Of a stretch of 12,071 nt of DNA, positions 1 through 4,829 are shown in pieces. A model generated the notes under the pieces. That model was given only the letters and a program-made list of their open reading frames with translations. It searched no databases and was not told where the DNA came from. A program made the position numbers and the translations under genes. Source of the DNA: Pseudomonadota bacterium (GTDB lineage Bacteria > Pseudomonadota > Alphaproteobacteria > Rhizobiales > Xanthobacteraceae); NCBI GenBank assembly GCA_021823875.1, contig JAKAMD010000068.1, positions 1-12,071 of the forward strand, in the 5' to 3' direction. The stretch's first letter is position 1. Every line of letters begins with the position of its first letter.

Positions 1-56
1 CTCGCATAAATACCTCCATTAGTTTGTCGAATAGATCGCATCGAGGCCACGCAGCC

Positions 57-61
57 GGGAG
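57..61 (+). promoter_or_regulatory. Ribosome binding site of the Usp gene
   Basis: GGGAG lies nine bases before the ATG at 71 and supports that start. No clear -35/-10 pair is visible in the 56 bases before it, so the promoter may lie outside the window. Confidence 0.6.
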
Positions 62-70
62 ATTTACACC

Positions 71-898
71 ATGATCAAAGATATCGTCGTCAACCTCGGG
101 CTGGGCGAACATGATCCGGCCGGTAACTACGCGGTCTCGATGGGTGAAAAGTTCGGCGCGCATGTGCTCGGCGTCGCCTTTGCCTATGAGCCGGTGGTGC
201 CCGGTTCGGTGATGGGCGCTATTCCACCCGAATTCATCGAAGCGCAGCGCGCCGAATCCGACAAGCGCGCGAAGGCGGCAGCCGCCCGCTTCGAGGGAGC
301 GGCAAAGCGTGCCGGCATCTCGTACGAGACGCGCGTGCTCGGTGCCAGTATTTCCGGCGCCGCCGATCGTCTCGGCCGCCTCGCCCGCCGTTTCGACATG
401 GCCGTAGTCGGTCAGCCTGAGCGCGAAAAGGCGATGCCCGACGAAGTGGTCGACGAGGGCGTGCTGTTCGAATCCGGCCGTCCGGTCGTGTTCGTGCCGT
501 TCATCCAGCGCAGCGGCATCAAGCTTGATCGTGTCTTGGTGTGCTGGGACGGCAGCCGCGCCGCCACCCGCGCCATCGCCGACTCGATGCCGCTGCTCGC
601 CAAGGCCAAGGCGGTGGAGATCGTCATCGTAGCGGCCAGCCAGGCCAAACAGGGCGAACTGCCCGGCGTCGATCTCGGCCAGCACCTGGCGCGCCACGGC
701 CTCAAGGTGGACGTCAAGCGCATCACCTCGCCGGACATCGACGTGCCCTCCACCATTCTGTCGTACGCCTCCGATTGCGGCGCCGACATGATCGTGATGG
801 GCGGCTACGGTCATTCGCGCTTACGCGAATTCGTGCTCGGCGGCGTTACCCGCAGCCTGCTCGATTCGATGACCGTGCCGGTGTTGATGTCGCATTGA
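71..898 (+). CDS. Tandem universal stress protein (UspA superfamily)
   Basis: This 275-residue protein has two Usp folds in tandem, about residues 1-140 and 150-275; a single Usp domain is about 140-150 residues. The second half keeps the Usp signature: a strand rich in hydrophobics (ADMIVMGG), then GGYGHSRLREFVLGG, which follows the G-2x-G-9x-G spacing of ATP-binding Usp proteins, except that the residue after the last glycine is Gly rather than Ser/Thr. The first half has the matching strand (FDMAVVGQ) but a degraded loop, so only the second domain might bind nucleotide. Usp proteins are cytoplasmic and linked to survival under stress; the exact target here is unknown. There is no signal peptide or membrane segment. 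The next gene, a GNAT acetyltransferase, starts 64 bases downstream on the same strand and is probably co-transcribed. Confidence 0.93.
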   Translation: MIKDIVVNLGLGEHDPAGNYAVSMGEKFGAHVLGVAFAYEPVVPGSVMGAIPPEFIEAQRAESDKRAKAAAARFEGAAKRAGISYETRVLGASISGAADRLGRLARRFDMAVVGQPEREKAMPDEVVDEGVLFESGRPVVFVPFIQRSGIKLDRVLVCWDGSRAATRAIADSMPLLAKAKAVEIVIVAASQAKQGELPGVDLGQHLARHGLKVDVKRITSPDIDVPSTILSYASDCGADMIVMGGYGHSRLREFVLGGVTRSLLDSMTVPVLMSH

Positions 899-920
899 CG
901 ATTCGGCCGCGCCGAAGACA

Positions 921-954
921 CTCTCCACTGTCCTTCCGGGACGACAGTGGAGAG
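921..954 (+). promoter_or_regulatory. Perfect 12-bp hairpin burying the GNAT Shine-Dalgarno
   Basis: CTCTCCACTGTC (921-932) pairs without mismatch with GACAGTGGAGAG (943-954) around a 10-base loop. The right arm holds GGAGAG (949-954), the only Shine-Dalgarno-like sequence for the ATG at 963, eight bases further on. The left arm starts with CTCTCC, a direct anti-Shine-Dalgarno. It has no T-run after it, so it is not a typical intrinsic terminator. It may limit translation of the second gene, act as an RNA switch or thermosensor, or partly terminate transcription. Confidence 0.7.
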
Positions 955-962
955 AATCCCTA

Positions 963-1493
963 ATGCTCGAACGCCACGTCACGCTGCACGCCGGCGAGAA
1001 GGTGCTGATCCGGCAACTGGTGCCGGAGGACGTGGCGCTCTATCCGGACTTTCTCTCCGAAGTGACGAGCGACGATCTGCGACTGCGCTTCTTCGCGCCG
1101 ATGCGCGAAGTCAGCCCCGAGATGATCGACAAGCTCATCCACTACGATCCCGCCCACGCCATGGCCTTCATCGCCATCGAGGAGACTACGGCCAAGATGC
1201 TGGGCGTGGTGCGGCTGCATGATGATCCGAACGACGAGTCCGCCGAATTTGCCATCCTGGTGCGCTCGCGGCTCAAGGGCCATGGGCTCGGCTGGCTCTT
1301 GATGAAGCACATGATCGCCTTCGCCAAGGAAAAGGGGCTCAAGATCGTGCGCGGCGAAGTGCTGGCGGAAAACTTATCGATGCTGCTGATGTGCAGCGAG
1401 CTCGGCTTCCATGCCCACGACGATCCCGACGAGCACGGCGTCAAGCGGGTCGAACTCATCCTCGACGAGGTGCCGCACGAAGCGGTGCATTAG
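963..1493 (+). CDS. GNAT-family N-acetyltransferase, Pat-like catalytic domain
   Basis: The 176-residue protein is a single GNAT domain. The N-terminal part (residues 15-50: IRQLVPEDVALY, then SDDLRLRFFAPMRE) has the layout seen at the start of the GNAT domain of Pat/YfiQ-type protein lysine acetyltransferases. Motif A is at 95-113 (EFAILVRSRLKGHGLG), including the acetyl-CoA pyrophosphate loop R-L-K-G-H-G; Glu95 sits where Pat enzymes carry their general base. The C-terminal part (NLSMLLMCSELGF, 137-149) is the usual closing motif. The acyl-CoA-synthetase-like or cyclic-nucleotide domains found in larger Pat proteins are absent, so any regulation must come from elsewhere. No in-frame ATG, GTG or TTG lies between 897 and 963, which fixes the start. 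The substrate is not visible; the upstream Usp protein is a candidate by context. Confidence 0.88.
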   Translation: MLERHVTLHAGEKVLIRQLVPEDVALYPDFLSEVTSDDLRLRFFAPMREVSPEMIDKLIHYDPAHAMAFIAIEETTAKMLGVVRLHDDPNDESAEFAILVRSRLKGHGLGWLLMKHMIAFAKEKGLKIVRGEVLAENLSMLLMCSELGFHAHDDPDEHGVKRVELILDEVPHEAVH

Positions 1494-1498
1494 CCGCT

Positions 1499-1560
1499 CG
1501 TGTCCCGGGCGCTGCGCAGCGCGTAACAAAGTGGAGCGACGCGCTGCAGAACCGGGACCG
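1499..1560 (+). repeat. Palindromic intergenic repeat, copy A
   Basis: A two-tier hairpin: outer arms GTCCCGG (1502-1508) and CCGGGAC (1552-1558), inner arms GCAGCGCGT (1516-1524) and ACGCGCTGC (1539-1547), the latter a perfect 9-bp stem with a 14-base loop. The first 23 bases match copy B (4182 back to 4160, minus strand) at 20 positions. The style is like the intergenic repeats common in Bradyrhizobium-like genomes. It begins 6 bases after the GNAT stop codon. Confidence 0.75.
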
Positions 1561-1583
1561 CATCAAGCTCCGAATCGGCGACG

Positions 1584-1630
1584 GTTCCGGATCAGCGGCG
1601 CACCACTTCGCGCTGCGCCGCATCCGGGAC
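1584..1630 (-). repeat. Palindromic intergenic repeat, copy C (inverted to A)
   Basis: Outer arms GTTCCGGAT (1584-1592) and ATCCGGGAC (1622-1630) pair with one G-T-type mismatch; inner arms GCGGCGCA (1595-1602) and TGCGCCGC (1614-1621) pair perfectly around an 11-base loop. Read on the minus strand it starts TGTCCCGG and continues GGCGCAGCGCG, resembling copy A, so A and C form a head-to-head pair. It ends 3 bases before the TetR stop codon and may serve as the 3' end signal of both convergent genes. Confidence 0.7.
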
Positions 1631-1633
1631 AGG

Positions 1634-2284
1634 TCACGGCAGCGCGACCTGCGCCACCAGACCGCGGGCGCGGGCATCGACGACGCCGAGCGCGCGCAAC
1701 GCCATCAGCGCCATGTCCTGCACGGCGGCGCGCGCGGCGGCCTCACCGTTTGGCATCGGCGCCACCGGCCCGATCAACCCGTCCAGCAGCATGCCGAGGA
1801 TCGCCGGCGCCGCGCGCTGCACATCCTGCTCAGGCAGATGGCCAGCATCGACGGCGGCCTGGATGCGGCGCGCCAGTTCGCCGATCAGCGCGCAGCGGAA
1901 ATTGAGCCGCACCGGCTCGATTTCGGCCTCGACTGGCTCGGCGATCGTCGCCCAGGCAAGCTTGCGCGTCTGCAGGGCACGCGCCGCGAAACAAGCGATG
2001 CTGGCAACCAGAGCCGACAGCGGACCGGGCGCAGCATCGCCGGCCACCTGCATGGCGGCGCATTCCTCTTGGGCGAGCCGTGCCACCAGTTCGGCGATCA
2101 GCTCGGTCTTGGACGGGAAATAGCGATAGACCGTGCCAGCGGCGATGCGCGCGCGCTCGGCCACCGCCGCGATGTGCAGCGCGGCCATGCCGCCTTCACC
2201 GGCGATTGTCTGGGCGGCGTCGAGGATCGACTGCTCGCGTTCAGCCAGCCGGCGCTCAACGGCTTCGGTGCGGCGATAGGGCAT
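1634..2284 (-). CDS. TetR/AcrR-family transcriptional regulator
   Basis: A 216-residue protein with the TetR layout: N-terminal helix-turn-helix DNA-binding domain at about residues 14-66, including AALHIAAVAERARIAAGTVY and the family hallmark YRYFPSKTELI (53-63), then an alpha-helical ligand/dimer domain to the end. Length is typical (about 190-220). The start chosen is ATG at 2284; the frame stays open further upstream but gives an arginine/proline-rich stretch antisense-like to the ThDP gene, unlike TetR proteins. No good Shine-Dalgarno precedes this ATG, which suggests coupling to the upstream ThDP gene (52-bp gap) or a weak start. TetR proteins mostly repress their own or neighbouring genes and release DNA on binding a small molecule; here the ThDP enzyme is the obvious regulated neighbour. 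A palindrome just upstream may be its operator. Confidence 0.92.
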   Translation of the reverse strand: MPYRRTEAVERRLAEREQSILDAAQTIAGEGGMAALHIAAVAERARIAAGTVYRYFPSKTELIAELVARLAQEECAAMQVAGDAAPGPLSALVASIACFAARALQTRKLAWATIAEPVEAEIEPVRLNFRCALIGELARRIQAAVDAGHLPEQDVQRAAPAILGMLLDGLIGPVAPMPNGEAAARAAVQDMALMALRALGVVDARARGLVAQVALP

Positions 2285-2291
2285 GGAATGA

Positions 2292-2307
2292 GTGAATGAC
2301 GATTCAC
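2292..2307. promoter_or_regulatory. Inverted repeat, candidate TetR operator
   Basis: GTGAAT-GACG-ATTCAC is a perfect 6-bp-arm inverted repeat in the 52-bp gap between the ThDP stop (2337) and the TetR start (2284), 7 bases before the TetR ATG. GAATGA also occurs as a direct repeat at 2286 and 2294. The size fits a TetR half-site pair, but the position inside a possible operon means it would control mainly the regulator itself. Confidence 0.4.
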
Positions 2308-2336
2308 CGCCCGAAGCAAGGGTGCGCCGCGGCCCC

Positions 2337-4019
2337 CTACCCTTTTCCGGCCAGCGATTTCTCGCGGATGCTGGTGAGCGTGGCCGCCGGCGTGATTGCC
2401 TCCGGATCGATCTTGAGATGGATGATCGCGGGCTTGCCGCTCGCCACCGCCTGCGCGAAGGCGGGCGGGAAGTCGGCGGTCTTCTCCACCAGCACGCCAT
2501 GGCCGCCGAAGGCGCGCGCATAAGCGACGAAATCCGGATTACGCAATTGCGTGGCGATGACGCGGCCGGGATATTCCCGCTCCTGATGCATGCGGATGGT
2601 GCCGTACAGGCTGTTGTCGGCGATCACCACGATCACTTGCCGCTCATATTGCACGGCGGTGGCGAAGTCCTGGCCGGTCATCAGGAAGTCGCCGTCGCCG
2701 GCGACGCACACCACCATGCGCTCGGGATAAAGCGTCTTGGCGCCGAGCGCGGCCGGAAAGCCGTAGCCCATCGAGCCGGAGGTGGACGCGATGTGCGAAT
2801 GGTAGTGGCGGAAGCGGTAGAAGCGGTGAATCCAGGCGGCGAAATTGCCGGCGCCATTGGTAAGGACGGCATCCGCCGGCAGATTGTCGCGCAGCCATAC
2901 CATGACCTCGCCGAGATTGACGTTGCCCGGCTGCGGCGTCGCCTTGTCGGTCCAGGCGAGATAGTCGGCATGCGCGGTGTCGCTCTCGCCGCGCCACGGA
3001 ATTTCGTTCGGCGGCTGCAATCCTTCGAGCGCCGAGCAGAAGGCGGTGGGCGAAGCCTGGATCGCCAGCGCCGGATGATAGACGCGGCCGAGTTCCTCGG
3101 CGCCCGGATGCACATGCACTAGTTTCATCTGCGGTTCGGGAATGTCGAACAGCGAATAGCTCTGCGACGACATCTCCGACATGCGCCCGCCGATCAGCAG
3201 CACCAGATCGGCCGAGCGCACGCGCGCCAGCAGCTTGGGATTGGGACCGATGCCAAAATCACCGGCGTAACAAGAGTGCAGCGCATCGAACAAAGCGCCG
3301 CGCCGGAAGGTGGTGGCGACCGGCAACTGAAAGCGCTCGGCGAAGCGCCCAAGCGCGGCGCAGGCGGCTTCCGACCAGCGGCTGCCGCCGACCAGCGCGA
3401 TCGGACGCTTGGCCGCCCACAGCATCTTCTGCAAGCGGCTCATGTCGGTGAGACCGGGCCAAGTCTCCACCGGCTCGAAGCTGCGCGCATCAGGCACCGC
3501 GATGCGTTCACACAGCATGTCCTCCGGCAGCGCGATCACCACCGGTCCGGGCCGGCCATTGCAGGCGGTGTGGAAGGCGCGCGAGACCAGTTCGGGAATG
3601 CGCGCGGGATCGTCGATCTCGGTCACCCATTTGGCCACCGAGCCGAACACGGCGCGGTAGTCGAGCTCCTGGAAGGCTTCTCGCTCGCGCATGCTGCGCG
3701 CGACCTGACCGACGAACACGATCAGCGGCGTCGAATCCTGGCGCGCGATGTGGACGCCGAGCGAGCCATTGGTGGCGCCCGGCCCGCGGGTAACGAAGGC
3801 GATGCCGGGCCGGCCGGTCGCCTTGCCGATCGCCTCGGCCGCCATAGTGGCGGCGCTCTCATGCCGGCAGACGGTGAGCGCAATATCGCTGCCGTAGAAG
3901 GCGTCGAGCGCGGCCAAATAGCTCTCCCCCGGTACGCAGAAGGCGTGCCGTACGCCGTGCAGCAGGAGTTGGTCGACCAGGATTTCGCCGCCGGTGCGCG
4001 AGCCGTCGTTCGATCGCAT
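2337..4019 (-). CDS. Thiamine-diphosphate-dependent enzyme, acetolactate synthase superfamily
   Basis: A 560-residue protein with the three-domain order of this superfamily. The N-terminal pyrimidine-binding domain (about 8-175) has the catalytic glutamate Glu54 in CRHESAATMAAEA and the RGPGATN loop (78-84). The central Rossmann-like domain spans about 190-335. The C-terminal pyrophosphate-binding domain has GYGFPAALGAK (418-428), the metal/ThDP motif GDGDF (441-445) and Asn469 (ADNSLYGT), the expected GDG-x(about 26)-N spacing. Such enzymes join or cleave 2-oxo acids; families include acetolactate synthase, glyoxylate carboligase, oxalyl-CoA decarboxylase and benzoylformate decarboxylase. 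No IlvN-type small subunit is next door, so a biosynthetic role in branched-chain amino acids is unlikely. The substrate cannot be told from sequence alone. GGAG about 10 bases before the ATG at 4019 supports the start. TetR follows after 52 bp. Confidence 0.92.
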   Translation of the reverse strand: MRSNDGSRTGGEILVDQLLLHGVRHAFCVPGESYLAALDAFYGSDIALTVCRHESAATMAAEAIGKATGRPGIAFVTRGPGATNGSLGVHIARQDSTPLIVFVGQVARSMREREAFQELDYRAVFGSVAKWVTEIDDPARIPELVSRAFHTACNGRPGPVVIALPEDMLCERIAVPDARSFEPVETWPGLTDMSRLQKMLWAAKRPIALVGGSRWSEAACAALGRFAERFQLPVATTFRRGALFDALHSCYAGDFGIGPNPKLLARVRSADLVLLIGGRMSEMSSQSYSLFDIPEPQMKLVHVHPGAEELGRVYHPALAIQASPTAFCSALEGLQPPNEIPWRGESDTAHADYLAWTDKATPQPGNVNLGEVMVWLRDNLPADAVLTNGAGNFAAWIHRFYRFRHYHSHIASTSGSMGYGFPAALGAKTLYPERMVVCVAGDGDFLMTGQDFATAVQYERQVIVVIADNSLYGTIRMHQEREYPGRVIATQLRNPDFVAYARAFGGHGVLVEKTADFPPAFAQAVASGKPAIIHLKIDPEAITPAATLTSIREKSLAGKG

Positions 4020-4072
4020 GGATTATGGAACTCCGTTGTGCCGGAAAGCTATAGACGATCGGCGCCAGGCTC

Positions 4073-4119
4073 GCGAGGCCTCCTGCCCCGGAGTTTGCGC
4101 TGCTATTCCGGGGCCTCGC
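4073..4119. repeat. Interrupted hairpin in the NIPSNAP-ThDP gap
   Basis: GCCCCGGA (4085-4092) pairs perfectly with TCCGGGGC (4107-4114) around a 14-base loop; outer arms GCGAG (4073-4077) and CTCGC (4115-4119) extend the stem past a 7-base bulge. It lies directly next to repeat copy B, about 54 bases before the ThDP start codon. It could act as a processing or attenuation signal between the two genes. Confidence 0.55.
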
Positions 4120-4127
4120 TTAGGAAA

Positions 4128-4182
4128 CCGGAGTCCCAGGTCTGCACCGCAGCGTCCCACGCTGCGGCGCGCCCGGAACACG
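4128..4182 (-). repeat. Palindromic intergenic repeat, copy B
   Basis: On the minus strand the element begins CGTGTTCCGGGCGC and contains the perfect hairpin CCGCAGCGT (4147-4155), loop CCC, ACGCTGCGG (4159-4167). The first 23 bases differ from copy A at three positions. It begins 9 bases after the NIPSNAP stop codon, in the same place relative to its gene as copy A has to the GNAT gene, so both could mark transcript ends or stabilise 3' ends. Confidence 0.72.
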
Positions 4183-4191
4183 CAACGCGCA

Positions 4192-4533
4192 TCACTTGTG
4201 AATTTTCGGCATCGGGATCGGCGGCGCGAATGAGGCGGGTACCATCAGGCTGGTGCGCTGGCCGACGATATTGCCGGCCTTGAGATTCTCGCCGAGATAG
4301 ACCTTCCAGTCTGGATCCTGCGCCATCTGGGCGCGCTTCTGCTCACGATCAGCGGCGCTGTCGTAGACCCAGCCGTGCACGATCGTATTGAGTTCACCGC
4401 TCTCGGCCGTGAGATAGAAATGCGGCTCGCCCATGTAGCGAAGCTGCACCGGATAGCCGAACTTCTGGTAGAGCGCCAATTGCGCCGGCATGGTTCCGGG
4501 ACGAACGGTGTAAGTGCGCAGGTCGATGAGCAC
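4192..4533 (-). CDS. NIPSNAP-family protein
   Basis: A 113-residue protein that matches the small NIPSNAP family (about 100-110 residues, ferredoxin-like alpha/beta barrel fold, often dimeric). Visible hallmarks are the start LIDLRTYTVRPG, the aromatic strand GEPHFYLTAESGELN, the pattern HGWVYDSAADREQKR and the motif DPDWKVYL near residue 80. The function of bacterial members is mostly unknown; they often sit with catabolic enzymes. The start is GTG at 4533 because a full AAGGAGG lies seven bases upstream; the open frame continues to 4719 but that extension is Arg/Ser/Gly-rich and has no homologue-like features. It is the first gene of a minus-strand run with the ThDP enzyme (172-bp gap, filled with repeats) and TetR. 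Confidence 0.88.
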   Translation of the reverse strand: MLIDLRTYTVRPGTMPAQLALYQKFGYPVQLRYMGEPHFYLTAESGELNTIVHGWVYDSAADREQKRAQMAQDPDWKVYLGENLKAGNIVGQRTSLMVPASFAPPIPMPKIHK

Positions 4534-4539
4534 GTCGTG

Positions 4540-4546
4540 CCTCCTT
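4540..4546 (-). promoter_or_regulatory. Strong Shine-Dalgarno fixing the GTG start of NIPSNAP
   Basis: On the minus strand AAGGAGG is followed by six bases and then GTG at 4533. It decides the start over longer readings of the open frame. Confidence 0.8.
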
Positions 4547-4576
4547 GCTGGGCCGCCTGATTGCGGTCGGGCGCGC

Positions 4577-4605
4577 ACTGTTCCGGCGCAGCCACTGCGG
4601 GTCAA
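4577..4605 (-). promoter_or_regulatory. Weak candidate sigma-70 promoter for NIPSNAP
   Basis: On the minus strand TTGACC (4605-4600) matches the -35 consensus at five of six bases, followed after 17 bases by AACAGT (4582-4577), which matches TATAAT at only three. It lies about 44 bases before the GTG. Only the -35 element is convincing. Confidence 0.25.
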
Positions 4606-4729
4606 CCCACCCCCCGCGGCCGCGTGACGCCGCCGAAGCTCAACGGGCAGGGGCGCTGACCCGCTTCGAATCCAGCCGGAACCACCGGTCCTGATTGAGC
4701 GCGCGAAGCTGCTGCGCATGATTTTATGC

Positions 4730-4744
4730 TTAACGATGCGTTAA
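4730..4744. promoter_or_regulatory. CtrA-type box TTAA-N7-TTAA
   Basis: TTAA-CGATGCG-TTAA exactly matches the full alphaproteobacterial CtrA recognition pattern. It sits inside a longer perfect palindrome CTTAACG-ATG-CGTTAAG (4729-4745). TTAA is rare in this GC-rich window, which makes a chance pair at this spacing less likely. The site lies 85 bases before the coiled-coil start and about 195 bases from the divergent NIPSNAP start; no convincing -10 follows it at the usual distance, so activation or repression cannot be told apart. A GANTC (CcrM-type) site lies at 4779-4783. Confidence 0.6.
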
Positions 4745-4829
4745 GGGGGGCCCGTCAAGGTAGCGTCATACTACGCACGATTCGGCGTCCGAGCATCTGG
4801 CGGGCGGCGGCGGACTTCGAGAGCGACTG

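Noticed and set aside
1391..2299. 302-codon plus-strand open frame opposite TetR
   Set aside because: It is Arg/His/Gly-rich, overlaps the GNAT end and the repeats, and is antisense to a convincing TetR gene.
2285..2521. N-terminal extension of TetR
   Set aside because: It overlaps the 3' end of the ThDP gene on the same strand and reads as Arg/Pro/Ser-rich sequence, unlike any TetR N-terminus.
2292..4283. Long plus-strand open frames opposite the ThDP gene
   Set aside because: The minus-strand frame has the full ThDP enzyme with catalytic Glu and GDG motif; the opposite frames show no recognisable protein features.
4534..4719. N-terminal extension of NIPSNAP
   Set aside because: Low-complexity Arg/Ser/Gly sequence; a strong AAGGAGG marks the GTG at 4533, and the family begins there.
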